DNA from: Lathyrus oleraceus
Taxonomy: Eukaryota > Streptophyta > Magnoliopsida > Fabales > Fabaceae
Length of the DNA: 64,000 bases
Direction: 5' to 3'
Assembly (NCBI RefSeq): GCF_024323335.1
Contig: NC_066585.1
Coordinates: 186,550,184 to 186,614,183, forward strand
Shown here: one piece after another, positions 33,421 through 46,173 of the stretch
How the letters are laid out: the number at the start of each line of letters is the position of its first letter
Position numbering within the stretch: position 1 is the stretch's first letter
Notes under the pieces: model-generated
Told to the model about the DNA's origin: nothing
The model's input: only the letters and a program-made list of their open reading frames with translations
Databases searched by the model: none
Made by a program: the position numbers and the translations under genes

Positions 33421-36400
33421 TGTAGCGGGGTATTCTTTACCATTGGAGATATTGACTAAATCCAAGGTAAACCATACAAGTCGAGTCTCCACCGCACTTC
33501 TATTTATCCAAAGGACTGGTTAGAAAGCGAACAAAAACCTAAAAGTTTTATCGAATCAAAAACTAGTAAAAATGTCAGAGATCGGGGTAAGGGGGTTGGT
33601 TATGCGATGGGAAGGTTTTAAGCACCCAAAACATCCTAGGTACTCCTAGGGATCCCTTTTCATACTTGTTGTAAGGTTGGTATTTTGTGAAAATTTATTT
33701 GTGCAAACATGATTGAAGAGATGAGAAGAGAATATACAAATTGTTTACATTTTGTGCTTGGATGGATAAACCCATTGCCTACGTACCATCTTAAAAAAGA
33801 TTAGGATCAAAACCTCGTAGTTCGGGGTAAAAATCTCAAAAATGAGTTGGTGAATTGATTGGTCCAAAAGCCTTAAGGTCTTTTGTTATCCAAGGGAGAA
33901 AACTCATCCTAACCACAAATCCACCATGTGAGGATAGCTTCAACATGCTAGTGAGGGGTTAACCCTATAATAAGCATGGAAGACTCATTGTCCATCACTA
34001 AGGATATAGGTGAGTATTACATCTACCTCAAGAATAACTCAAACCTAATAGCTAAAGGTTATGGAAAGTTTTTGATTAAGAAAGTGGCCATTGAAACCAC
34101 AAAAGTATTTGGATGAGTTATATTTACCAATGAAAATTATTTACAAAATATGGTCAAAGTTGATTTAAAGATTCAATTCAAAATAAGTGTTATGAGAAAA
34201 AGCTTGAAAATCAAAAGCATAAGGCTTAGGTTTCTAATGTTTGAAAAGAAGCGTTAAATGTTTGCACAAAAGTTTTGGCTTGGGTTAGAGTGGAGGGAAG
34301 AAGAAGAATGGCTAAAGTCCTAATCATACAAGAGATGAGGGATAAGAAACAAGACCACAAATGGAGTTCCTATCTTGAGATCATATTGATGATCCAAGTA
34401 GCTCCCATCCTTTGGAATATGCAAGCAAAATAATTGTAAGCTCAAGAAATCAACATAATCAAACAAGCTCTTAGAAGATCCCCAATGTCTCTTGTATCTT
34501 CCACTTTGGGTGAACATGGGAATGGTTCTTCAATTTGAGCTCACATAGGATCCCCTAGCATAAAAACACACACATCAAAAAGTTCTATGAAGTAAATCAA
34601 GAATGGATAAGAGTGGGTTTAGAGACTTGGTTCTTCTAATCCATCTTCAACATTAAGGTCCTTTTACTCCAATTTGCATAGGGAATATCCTAGGAACTAA
34701 GTCCATTTGTCCATTTCTTTGCATTTGGTCCACAACAAACAAAACAAAGCACAAGCACAATAATATATACACAATTATGTGCTCAAGTGAGCAAAAGGAA
34801 AATTACATTAACATAAACATGTGCTCAAATGAGCAAAGGGGAAAAAGCAAATGAATAATATGTGCAAGAATAGTAAATTGCATAAATGTAAAGAGCAAAA
34901 AGTAAATGTTAATGGTTAAGGGTTAGTGTTAATAGTTAGTGTGCCATAAGGCAAATTTAGCGCTATGTTAAGCAATCGTAATTGGACTTATGTAGAATTC
35001 ACAACTATCTGAGGCCGGTCAATAATAATGTAGGCAACAACACAAGTTAGAGGTCTTGATTAGTGAATCAAACTCCAACAACTTGCCATGCCAAAAAGAA
35101 GATGAGAAATGATTTTGTATTGATTTAGGTTTTTTGCATGATTTAGGAAGCAACCTATCCTTAATGTAAAGCCATTCACTTGATCCATGATCAAGATGAA
35201 TTAGATTTGAATTAAGGAAGATTAAACCTTCATGTATCAATGCTAACCACCAATCCTTAACTCATTGATCAAAAAGAAAAAGAGAAAAGAAGAAGAAGAT
35301 GAAGAATTAAAATGCATTAATAGAAATGGAATGAGATAATCAACAAGCATTGACCAAAGATAGAGAAGATCAAGGTCAAACAATAGAAAACAGAAGTAAA
35401 ATGAAGATTAGAAGTCAAGAAACAACTTCTAATATTAAAATAAAACTTGAATTAAAATAATAAAGAAAGGTCAAACTTCAAACTCACTTCAAATCAACTT
35501 TGAAAAGTCCAAGTGAATTATCCCAAGTTCAACATGGTCAAACAAAGTTTGACAAAAAATTTCAGCAATTTTAAAAGTCAGAAACTATTTTAAATCGATT
35601 TAAAATGCATAAAAATAACCTAATTGAATTAAAATCTCAAATAAATCTCAAATCAATTAATAAATTGATGAGAATATTTTTCATAGATCTATCATCATTC
35701 AAAGAGGTTGGAAAAATATTTTTGTATTTTTTGGATATCAAAAACTATTTAAAATGAATTAAAAATAACCAGAAAAGGGAAAATTACTAAAAAATATCAA
35801 ATGATAAAATAAAAAATATTAAAAATCATTTTTAGAAAGTAGAAATTAAAAGGAGAAGAATGAAATTGGTCCCATAATTTTTGGACCAATAATGAGAGAG
35901 ATATGAATTTTCAAAATGAAATGGAATTAAAATAATAAAAGGAAAATAAAATCAGAAAATAGAAAAAGAGAAAAAGCGTGAGCCATTGGATGGAGATTCA
36001 TTAATTGACGTGGATCATCACACGACTTAGGAGCGCGCGTTCACCATACACCTTGGTCAACTGAAACACACCAAGCCTCTAAAGAAGTCATAACATTGGA
36101 TGCATGAGATTCAATCAGGAAATAGAGATGGACGCTCCTGATTGAATTTGGAGACCAGATGGTGGACAACACCACCGTCTTCTCCAGCCAAACTCCAGCC
36201 ACCTCAAAAATTGCAGAAATTAAAATGGCAACCAAAATGCACGATCCAGGCATCAATCGAGAGTTGGGGTGATGTACATCACCCCTGTACCACTCAATTC
36301 CATTCTAGATCTCTATATTGAGAGAAATCAGAAGTGGAAATTCTGTGGTGTTCATATGAACTTCATGATTTTCAAAAATTGAAAGCATAGCAATGTTGCC

Positions 36401-38256
36401 TCTATGCAGAGGACTTCAGATCACACAATAACAAAACAAATAGAGCACTATACAAGCTGGTTCAAAGCAAATAACAGTTGAAGTAAACCTTTGAATTTCA
36501 AGGCTTTGAGTCACGATCTTTGGATGCTTTTGCTTACAGTAGTCACTATGGATCAAGGAGAGAAGGTTTAGGAACTTTGAGATCTGAAGATTGATCAATG
36601 AAATCAAAATTCAGATCTGAAAAACTTGAAGAAAAATGGATTAGTTCCTTTAGTGATGGCTAGGATTTCAGTTCAGCAGCAATTGGGGCGCCTTAAGGTT
36701 GCTAAAATGAGAGGCCATGGCATTGTATTTATAGCTGAGCAAGGCTGAGTTGCATGAACAAATCATGTGCATGGATGGAAAGGGCCTCCATGCATGGGCC
36801 TGTACAAGCGCATGGAGGGCCCAATTCCACTTGGAATTGCAAGCTTATGCCAAAGGGAATGAGAATGGACGTGCAGATTGGACAATATTAGCTCATGCAT
36901 GGCAATTGAAATGATTTTCCAAAAATGCACTATAACATTCAAGTCTTCGAAAATGCCATGTCCATACTTGAAATGCAACCTTATGAGTAATGGTTGGAAA
37001 GCTTATTGCATAAGGAACAAATGTTATGTTGATCAAAACTCCATTTGGGCCTTGGAAATTAATGAAAATTGAACTTGAAGTGTAGGGTGCAAAACATGCA
37101 TATGTGAGATTTTCAAAATTGGCCAAAGTTCAAGCCCTTCTGTCTTAATGATGCAAGCTCTAAATGACAAAATATTCAACATCAAAGTTGTATATCTTTT
37201 CAAGAAAATAAATTTGGTCTCAAATTTTGCATCATTTGGATTTTTGATGAAGAAGTTAGGGGCACTTGAAGTTGGACTTTTTCACATTTCAATGCATTTG
37301 GTCCAAAGTGACCTATAATGTTTTGCATTATCACATGTATTTCTTTTGAGATTTTGAAATTTTTCTCAACATAAAATTTTAAGTAGACGTCTTAAGCTTT
37401 CCAATGAATTTGATCTAACATCAAAATCATGAAAAATGAAGGAGTATGTCCTTGGGAAGTTGACCCAAAATTAGGGTTTCAGTCAAAATGACCTATAATG
37501 TCTTGGAATGTATGATGACCTTCCAAGCTTCAAATCAATTTTTGATGAACATGAAAGTTGTTCATATAGTCCTTAAGAACATATTTTTTCTCTTGGGGTC
37601 ATCTCGATTTGACAAACACATAAAAAGTTAGGTCTTAGTGTATTTCAAAATAGTCAGATGAATTGACTGATCAACTTCTCAAGTCCAAACCTCATATCTT
37701 GATGAATTGATGATTGAGGGAACTCAAATAAGTTCAAATATTCATGAAATGATGAATTAAAGAACTTCCCTTGATTGTATTTGACCATGGGTTGAGGTTG
37801 CTTCATGAGCAAGGCACAGTTGATGAACAGATGAATTAGGGTTTCCTTGGGAAACAAGCCTCAAACTCTTTGGTTTGCTTTGATCAAAATGATGAGTTGA
37901 GATACTTGGGAGGCATATTTGATGGATGAGAGCTTTGATAACCATAGTCATGCTTGCCTTCACCTTCTCTTGGCCATATCAATGCACATAGGATCTCCTA
38001 GAAGCTTTAGACCTTGTGACTGCTCAAGCTACAAACAAGAAATGTTAGTGACATATTTTTGTGCTTTTGGTTAGTGAATAAAAAAAATGAGAAAAGCAAT
38101 GGTATACAATTCAAGCATGCTTGGTGATCTCAAACCAACTCACAAGAGGTCCCACCCAAAGGCAAAGGGAACCAAGATGCTTATGATCCTTGAGGCTATG
38201 CAAATGCAATGCTATGATGCCATGAGGGATCTTAGGGTCAAAATTAGGGTCTTACA
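33421..38256 (-). repeat. Ogre A 5' LTR, 4836 bp
   Basis: The element-sense start is at 38256 (TGTAAGACCC) and the end at 33421 (...CCCCGCTACA). The first 850 bp on the plus strand (33421-34270) resemble the Ogre B LTR at 48222-49050. The last 350 bp (37906-38256) nearly match the left LTR. The middle differs strongly from both, sharing only general layout and scattered blocks. TATAAATA at 36726-36733 (minus). No genes are supported in this 4.8 kb. Confidence 0.88.
36726..36733 (-). promoter_or_regulatory. TATA box of Ogre A 5' LTR
   Basis: TATAAATA on the minus strand, 1523 bp from the LTR start. Same octamer as in the other two Ogre LTRs. Confidence 0.6.
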
Positions 38257-40930
38257 GACATAAATCCATAAATAAGTTTTTTTAGAATGAACACGAATCT
38301 ATCTTTCTGAAGATTTCACTTAAAATCGAGTTTCAATTCTCCTTTTGTTTCAAGATTGAAACCCCAAAAATCCAAGCCTTTCATTGATCCATTTCATTTC
38401 CTGCAAGCTTCTAGAGTCGAGCCAAGGCAAATTAGAAGCAAGATCAAGCTGAATTGAAGCTACCCAAAGGTAATTTTTCTCAAACTTCTCTTCTTCGATT
38501 CTCCCTCATTTCTCAACTATTTTTCTTGATTATTATTTGTCTGAAGTCCTACCAATATAGGCAACAAGATTAAGTTGCTTTGAGGTCAAATCGAAGAAAC
38601 TCAGATCATGCACCTCAAATTTCAAATTCATGTATCTTTCAATATACTTGGAATTTGATGAAATGGAGGTCAGATTCGAGCTCCTGAACATTTTCCTTTA
38701 AAATCATGTCCACACTTTTTATTTTAGTGAAGGTTGGTGGTGGACCAGTCCGGTGAGGTTCACCCGAGAGGAAGACCGAAGCTAGGGCCCGGGTGGTGCG
38801 TTGGCACCTTCCTAACCTTCTGATTTGTTTCAAACGTTTTAATCATAGCCTTTGGTTCAGATTACCATGTGTGTGGCGCATTGAATGAAATGTACATTTC
38901 ATCTCCCAAAATGAATGGATGGTATTGATTAGATGAAATTCCTCTCATGATCAATTTGTGTTTCTGATTCCCCTTCCCTCTTCATCTCCATCCCTATTCT
39001 CCCCCTCAATCCATCATTGACCAATGAAATCTTTTCATGTCTAATGCTAGTTGATTCATCAATGACCTTGTGTTAGATGAATCAACATGAGTCAGACTGA
39101 GATATGTCCTTCCCCCCATTTCTTTTAGTGTGTGATATGTTTTAGGAATTTGGTTCTTTGTACTAAATCTGTAACATGCATTAACACCTATATTTTATTG
39201 CCCGGCCTCAGATAGTTGTGACTTCTACATAAGTCCAATTACGATTTCTTAACATAGAGCTAAATTTGACCCTCAAAGCATACCATTTTAGTAAGTGAGA
39301 TTGTAAGTCTCCCATTCTTCATGGCATTGTGTGGAGACTTGACCTTTTTTCCTTTCATGAGAGCTAGTGGCATACTTGTTGAATTATCCAAGTTGGAGCC
39401 CTTCTCATGGAAGATGTCTTGGTCCAAGGATTCATACTTGTGAATGAATGATTGAGTATTCTCCAAAGAATGACTTAATCAATTAGAACTCTTCACTAAC
39501 ATTTGACTAACACTTGACTAACTCTTTATTAATTTTGCTTTTACTTTCAAGTCATTTACTTAATGCACTTTAAATTTCAGTCATTTACCATTCATTTTCC
39601 ATTTACATTTCATACAACTTGTTTATGTTTCAGTCCTCTTCACTTTGCTCACTTGAGTCATATCTTGTGATTGTACATATTGTTTGTTTGTCTTTGTTTT
39701 TGTTTATGGTCTTAGGACCTTAAAATACCTAATAACAACAAAAACCCTAAGAAGCTTCCTTTGTTGTGATTAATGGAGTGCATGAGGTTGCTGCTGAAGT
39801 AGACATTGTAGCATACTTTATTGAGGCAACATCATCCAGGGTTGTATTTGAGGCTCTAGGTAGGCCGTTGCTGGCATGACAAAGGGTTACCTTTTATCTT
39901 CAATGTTACTTGCCCTTCTTGAGTCCCACTATAGTTTCTCGAGACGTCCTTCAAGTTTGTTCATGAGTATCAGAAAGTTTGCTAGCTAGAAAGTTGGAGG
40001 AAGGTCGAAAGTGGAAAGGATGTGCAAATGTATATGCATGTATGCAAATGCATGAAAATGCATGTGTATGCAAAAAAATATTTTTTAATTTTTAATTTTG
40101 AAGGTATGCTAAAAGTTTTCTTTTATATGTAATGCAAGTGTTACATTAGGATAATGACACATAGGAGAATCCACACGGTTTAGCGGTAATGCCAAATATA
40201 AGGACGCCTTGTTTAAGAATGCTCCTTATAGATATGGATAATGATTGGCATGGGAAACCCAAACAAGTTTAAGGATAGGTAAGGTAATATGCAAGCATGA
40301 CCTAGTTAAGTGAGTTTCCTTATGATATGCTAGCTCTAAGTTTAGGCTACCCAGTCCCCTCACAGGGTAAGCTCTAGGATTTTAGGATGATAGCTCTAAA
40401 GTCATGGATTATACCCTTATTTTACCATGAGAAAGAGCAAGCCTTCCTACGGTAATCCTTCGGGATAAGTCTCGTCTAGGCGGGACCTTAGTAACGACCT
40501 TTGCAGGTTGATAACATAAGGTCACCCTAAGTTAAGAGGGTTCTAGAAGATGTCCCCAGAGTCATAGACCGAACTCAAAATTCTATCATGAAGAAGTGTT
40601 GGCCTTCTCATGATAAACCTTTTGAATTGATCTACTCTGGACGGAATCGTCATCAGAGACCCTACGAGATGAGAACCCCGGTGGCCAAGACAGGATGACC
40701 CCTTACTTAAGCTTATATTTTTTCTCGAGCTTGGATTTTAGCTTCGCACATAGTATCAATATCAACCAATGACAGTTTAATATAAGAGAGTAGTAAAGAG
40801 AATATAGTGTAAAATAAAATGAATAAATGAGAAGCAGTAAAAACAGATAAATAAATAAAAAGCAAGCAAATCAAGAAAACACACAAAGCCCTAGAACCGG
40901 AGGTTAGGATGGACTCTCTTTAGGGAAAGT
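38257..40930. repeat. Old Ogre-type LTR relic in inverse orientation, then unassigned repeat DNA
   Basis: The stretch 39206-39265 is a close inverted match to about 34963-35025 of the Ogre A LTR. The surrounding 38257-39700 has the same kind of composition and layout, so it is probably an Ogre-type LTR in plus orientation. From about 39720 to 40930 I see no gene. This part resembles a 5' UTR of another large gypsy element only in general character. Confidence 0.5.
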
Positions 40931-40939
40931 ATAAGAACA

Positions 40940-41480
40940 TCCCCAGCAGAGTCTCTAGTTGTCGCGGCTGAAAAAATGACAGAGTCACCACCATCCTTTA
41001 TTTGTTCCTAAGGAACAGGGAAATAATTATAAAACCTATAAACTAAGGGTGAGATGATAGGATCGGGAGTCAATTAAGTAAGGGGAAGGTACTAAGCACC
41101 CCTTACCTCCATTGTACTCAATGAGATCCTCCTTCGATTATAAGGTTAATGTGTGTTTCTAGGGTGTTTGCTTTAATATTTATTAATTATTTAATTATTT
41201 ATAAAAATGTTTTATTATTTTAATAAGGGAAACCCAAAAAATTGTTTTTTGGTTATTATACTCGCTAGAGTCTTACAACTCTATGCCTACGTACTCTCAA
41301 ATTTATTGAAGGGTCAGAGCCCCGTAGTTCGTCTTAAAAAATGTTGGTTGGCTGGTTGTTTTTATCCCTTGAAAGTTCTCACGCATCAGGGGTGGAGAAG
41401 TAATGGATTTTGAAAAATGTCTCAATGCACTAGGGCAGATGACTTATAGTTTGAGGTGAATTTAGATTGATTTTATCCCA
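40940..41480 (-). repeat. Diverged Ogre-type primer site and LTR edge
   Basis: TCCCCAGCAGAGTC at 40940-40953 repeats the core of the Ogre A primer site. It is followed at 40960 by TGTCGCGG, comparable with TGTAGCGG at the Ogre LTR edges. The next few hundred bases share landmarks with 33421-33850 (AAGCACC...CCTA, CCTACGTAC, CCCGTAGTTCG). It is therefore the end of another minus-strand Ogre-type LTR of a different subfamily. Its right end is not clear. Confidence 0.55.
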
Positions 41481-43110
41481 ATTGATTATTTGCAAAAATG
41501 TAATTATTAATTTATTTAAGAAAAATGATATTATATATTTATTTAATAAAAATATTAAAAGGTTAATTATATAAACTCAAATATTATATTCTTTATCCCA
41601 AAATTTTTTTATCCCTTAAACCATAAAATTTTCTTAAAGATTTATTCCATTATTATCCCTATTATTGATAAAATAAATAAATATAATATAATATAATATT
41701 TAATTTATTGATAAAAATATATATTATATATTATATAACATATCCATTTTGATTGATTGAAAAAAAAAATCTAACTATTTTGATTTGACAAAGTAAATCC
41801 ACACAGATATTATATATATTTAAAGAAAACTTTAAGGCAATTAAATGAATTCTTAGGAGCTGTACATGTATCATAGTCAGAACATTGAAGTACGGTTAAA
41901 AGAGTTAAGAGTTGGATATAAAAGGAAATGATGCAGATATGTCAGAATAATATATCATGGAGATGCTGAGATATTTTGACTACTTTATTTGAATTTTTTT
42001 ACTTCAATACCCTTCTTTCTCTTTACTTCAATTGATTTCAAGTGTTGTCAATGTCATAGGTTTCAAGGTGGTAAATTTACAAAGAAAAAATATACATTAA
42101 ACAAGGTGAATCATGAGGGGGAAAATTTGTTTATCACGGAGATGCTGATAATTGATATTCCATGTGGGATTTTTTACAAAAAGTTTTTTTCCAGACAAAA
42201 CGCTACATAGAAAAATCTACATAAAGCATCAAATTTATAGGAAAATTTACAGATAAAAGAAAATTAAAAAACATATTCAGATACGTCGATTAAATTAGCA
42301 CACCTTGATAAATTTAAGAAAATTTAAGAGTAAGCACCAATTATTTTAAATGGTTCTTATTTATTTAAAAGTTGGTTAGTTTGATATATGTGGAAAAAAA
42401 TGATTATTTTAAATTTTAAATTGAGGAAGATGGGTATTGGGATGAAAAGTTCACTTTATTTTTCTCTTAAAAATTAAAAATAGTATTCAAAGATTTGAAT
42501 AACAATCGAGATTACATTACGGTTTAAAAAAAAGTTTAAAATACTTTCTACTACTTTGTCTGAAGTAAAAGTAAATTTAAATCCAATTAGGGATGTTAGA
42601 GAGATATGAAAAAGAAAGATTAAAGTTTGTTTTAATTTATCTTATAATTTGAAATTACTCTGAATTTTTCATTTTTGAGAGTTTTTTTTTGGTATAATTT
42701 AACTGATTATAAGTTTACTAAGGTTTCTCCTAATTTAAGTTACTTATATCATAAATTTTTCAACACAAAAAATTTAGTATAAATTAGTTATTTTGTATTC
42801 TCAAAAGAATCTAATTACAACTTAAATTTTAGAAGAAATTATAATCATTAAAATAATTAAACATTTGTGTTTACAATCTAAATGTCACGTAAAATAAAAA
42901 CAATATTTAGTTCAATACAAGTGTTTCTTCTTAACTTAAATATAAAATATAGAGATCTTTTATTTATTATTTGATGCTTTGAATTACGTTTTCTTTTTGA
43001 TATTAATAGAATTTATTCTCAAAAGTTTATTCTTGAAGGATCGTTTCTTTCGAGAGTATATTAAAAGTTGTTGTTAAAGAGTTCTTGTGTTCGTGTATTT
43101 TTTTGTTGAG
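41480..43110. other. Very AT-rich, non-coding stretch
   Basis: Runs of TATA, TTTA and poly-A/T dominate. No frame, RNA gene or clear repeat boundary is supported. It may include the rest of the diverged LTR starting at 40960. Confidence 0.5.
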
Positions 43111-43119
43111 AGAATTTTT

Positions 43120-43403
43120 TGATCGATATTATTTTGGGCCGGTTGACCGTCTAAGGAGGAGAGGCCAATTAATATTTCAAAGAAGGTCCACCAACCAACT
43201 CGATCCAATGATAAATACTTTTGTGCTCATGAGATCAAAGATATATTCATACTTTTCATATTTCACCTATCTTTTTCAGATTTATGAACTGATTTGAATG
43301 TTGAAGTTCTAACCTTGCAAGTTCACCCCCGTGATCCACCATGTCACCACATCAAGAGTACAACATCATAATCCAAACATATTTTTGGTTTCGGTTTGGA
43401 ACA
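43120..43403 (+). repeat. Probable 5' LTR end of the Tat-like relic
   Basis: The segment around 43285-43330 (TTGAAGTTCTAACCTTGCAA) resembles 47588-47612 (TTGAAGTGCTAACCTTAAAG). Both are followed by a primer-site-like TTGGCGCC or TTGTCGTC ...GGGAA motif (43404 and 47706). The left limit is a guess. Confidence 0.45.
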
Positions 43404-43423
43404 TTGGCGCCATCAATGGGAAT

Positions 43424-43690
43424 AGATTGTTGATTCTCGTAAAAATCTACAATCAGATCCCGTCTGACCTTAATTACTACACAATTCAAAGATCAGATCT
43501 TGTCTGATCTATATCCAAATCACTGTAGTAGAACCTTCCCATGGATACGGTGACTCACGATTTCGACTCCTCACATTCCTACAAACAATCTAGTCTGACG
43601 TTGACACTAGTCTTTGTGATCAATCTGATTAGATAGACGTCACTGAAGTAAGGAAATCTTCTCATGTCAAACTCCACTCAGTACGTTATG
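43424..43690 (+). other. Short leader remnant, gag missing
   Basis: Only about 260 bp separate the primer-site-like motif from the protease, where a gag gene of over 1 kb is expected. No gag motif is seen, so this is consistent with an internal deletion. Confidence 0.45.
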
Positions 43691-44098
43691 CAGACCGAAT
43701 AGCAAGAAGATGACAAGCCGATATTAGGTTTTCGTGACCATGAGAAGGTAGATGGAATCCTTAATGTTACGTCGATGTTGGTTATAACTACCACTCTCAC
43801 AAACCACGTCGTTTTAGGCCTCCTAATAGATGAGGAAAGTGCGTGTAACTTGGTGTACTTAGAAATCATAAAGAAATTAGGTTTACGGGTGCAAGATCTA
43901 AAACCATATGAATACATGAACCTTCTAGCATTCAATGATTCAACTACTCGACTGTGCGGGGGTATTGATATGACGGTCTCGCTCAGAGAAAGGAAATATG
44001 GAAAAATTGCAAGTATGTACTTGGTAGTTCCTTGTGTAAGTGTCTTTAAGTTCATCCTTGGGACACCTTTCTTGGTAGCATTGGACGCGGTGGTCTAG
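43691..44098 (+). pseudogene. Protease region of Tat-like relic
   Basis: The frame 43775-44098 shows a retropepsin-like pattern. LLIDEESACNLVY (near 43820) stands where the DTG/DSG active site is expected, reading DEE and therefore inactive. A late protease block follows, FILGTPFLVALDAVV. It ends at TAG 44096-44098. Downstream 44099-44412 is degraded sequence between protease and RT. Confidence 0.6.
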
Positions 44099-44412
44099 AC
44101 GAACCCGATTCACTCATCGGGGAAAAGGCTCTAAGACCACTACCTGATGGAGAATTCAAAGTTATCCAGCTCGACTATAATCATTCTTAGTCAGTAAAGA
44201 TAGGAGTAAGTCTCCTAGTCGAAGTGAAAGAAGAGTTCATCAAGCTCCTAAAAGCTAACACTTACCTTTTTCTCCATTTCACCATACAAAATGTCTGACA
44301 TTGACCCGAGCGTGGAGGGCCATAAGTTTAACATCGATCTGAGAGCCCAATATGTGTCACAGTAAAGGAGACACTGGTCCCCTTAGAAGGCTACCACAAT
44401 AACCGTAATGAT

Positions 44413-44880
44413 TTGAGGATTGTTAGATACCGATTCATTTCCAAATCAAGATACACTAAATGGCTTTCTAACATCGTTCTATTTAAAAAAGATATGGGGA
44501 AGTGGAGAATGTGTGTAGATTACACGGATCTCAACAAAGCATGTCTAAAGGATTCTTACCCCATGCCAAACATTAAAAAATTGGTAGACAACTCAGCTTG
44601 CTATAAACTTCTAACGTTCATGGATGTGTATCTTGGCTACAACCAAATACCTATGTATGAACCGGTTAGAGGAAAAAAGACCTTCATGACTGAACAAGTA
44701 AACTACCAATACAACGTGATTCCCTTTAGGCTGAAGAACGTAGGAAAAACATACTAGAGGATTATGAACAAGGTCTTCCAAGAGGAAATAGGAAAAACTC
44801 TAGAGGTTTACATGGATGATATGATTTTGAAGTCCAATGACGAGGACCTACACAACCTGCACCTTGATATAGTATTTTAG
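44413..44880 (+). pseudogene. Reverse transcriptase of Tat-like relic
   Basis: RT palm and fingers. LFKKDMGKWRMCVDYTDLNKA lies near 44490, FMDVYLGYNQI near 44620 and MPF-equivalent VIPFRLKNVG near 44720. After an in-frame TAG (44755-44757) the catalytic YMDD follows at 44809-44820. A second TAG (44878-44880) ends the recognisable part. The catalytic aspartates remain but the frame is broken. Confidence 0.75.
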
Positions 44881-46173
44881 AGAGTTTGAAAGTATAACAT
44901 GAGGCTCACCCTAGAAAAGTGCACTTTTGAGGTTTGAGCGAGCAAGTTTTTAGGATTCTACCTGATAGAAAGAGGGATCAAGGCTAACCCTGAAAAGTCC
45001 TAGGCAATCATCAAGATAAACACAGTATTACTAAGAAGGAGGATATGAAGCTCAACATGATGTTAGGAGCTATGAATAAGTTAATCTAGAAATATGCTCA
45101 ACATGCATTACCGTTTTGCAGGTTGTTAAGTAAGGAGGTCCAATTCTAGTGGACCCTAGAGTGTGAACATGATTTCTCGTCCCTGAAAACCTCTTTATCC
45201 ACTCCACTGGTCCTAACACGGCCGAGCAGTGGGAAAATCTTATACATTTACATCCTTGTGCTCGAGGATGCGATCAACACCGTACTAACCAGGGAATTAG
45301 ATTTCCAACAATTTCTGGTGTACTTCATCTCTAAAGCTTTGGTTGGTCCAGAGTTCGGTGTACTTCCTTGCACATTATATATTTGTTCAGGCTGACTTGC
45401 CTCTAAAATAGGTATTGCACCAACTAAACCTTGCTGGCCAGCTAACGAAGTGTTCCATTGAAATGTCTGAGTTCAACGTCTCCTTTGATTCATGGAAGAT
45501 GTTGAAAGCATAATTGTTCGCCAATTTCATAATTGAGATGACGCTCACCTTTCCAAATCCAACCCACACGTGGACTGTATTCACATACAGATCCTCTAAC
45601 AACTGAGAAAGAGGGGTTGGCATGATTCTAGAGAATAAAGCTAGATTGATGATCAAATTCTCCATACACTTTGAATTTGAAGCCACCAACAACCAGACCA
45701 ATAAGGAGGTAGTTATCGCGGGGCTCACTCTAGCATCAGAAATGGGGGAAAAGAACATCAAGCTGAAAACAAACTCCCAACTAATAGTCTCTTAGGTGAA
45801 GGGAGAAGCCCAAACAAGAGACCTGTTGTTACAAAGATACATGGTAATGACTAGGGAGAAACTGGAAATGTTCAAGATATCCAAAGTTGAACACATTCCT
45901 AGGGAACAAAATACTCGAGAAGACGTCCTATCTAAGCTCACAAGTATGAGGGGATCCGAGATCAACCACTCCTTCATCCAGGAAACTCTCAAGAACACAA
46001 ACATCAAATCCTTCAAATTCGCCATGATAACCATAGACGATGTTATCCAACCTTCATTGACATCATTTATCAAGGCATACATAGAGCAAGGCACACTCCT
46101 ACTTGATGCATCCAAAGCTACCCTCATGAGAAGGAGATTTGATTCATATTATGTGATCGAAGAAACTTTGTAA
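44881..46173 (+). pseudogene. RNase H region of Tat-like relic
   Basis: Highly decayed between 44881 and 45790, with no long frame. The end of RNase H is recognisable in 45796-46173 as VEHIPREQNTREDVLSKL (near 45885), the block that ends the domain in gypsy elements. Following residues lead towards the integrase finger. Confidence 0.6.

Larger units (their letters stand above)
1..38256 (-). mobile_element. Ogre A: Ogre-type Ty3/gypsy retrotransposon, interrupted, left end outside window
   Basis: A very long Tat-clade Ty3/gypsy element read on the minus strand. Order in element sense: 5' LTR (33421-38256), tRNA-Arg-type primer site (33395-33414), 5' UTR, ORF1 (14601-16154), gag, protease, intron, RT, RNase H, integrase (ending 7225), long 3' UTR, and 3' LTR (1-4358, truncated by the window edge). 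An extra ORF before gag, an intron between protease and RT, and LTRs near 5 kb are the defining traits of Ogre elements. The internal region is about 12.6 kb once the copia insertion (16667-33113) is removed. All reading frames carry stops or frameshifts, so it is not autonomous. The two LTRs do not match in their middle parts, so the pair may be recombinant. Confidence 0.9.

Noticed and set aside
38639..38833. GC-rich patch near 38740-38815, considered as host exon
   Set aside because: No sustained frame or splice structure; it fits the transcribed part of an old Ogre-type LTR.
41207..43297. Small plus-strand frames in AT-rich DNA
   Set aside because: Low-complexity composition, no domains, no plausible promoter or splice signals.
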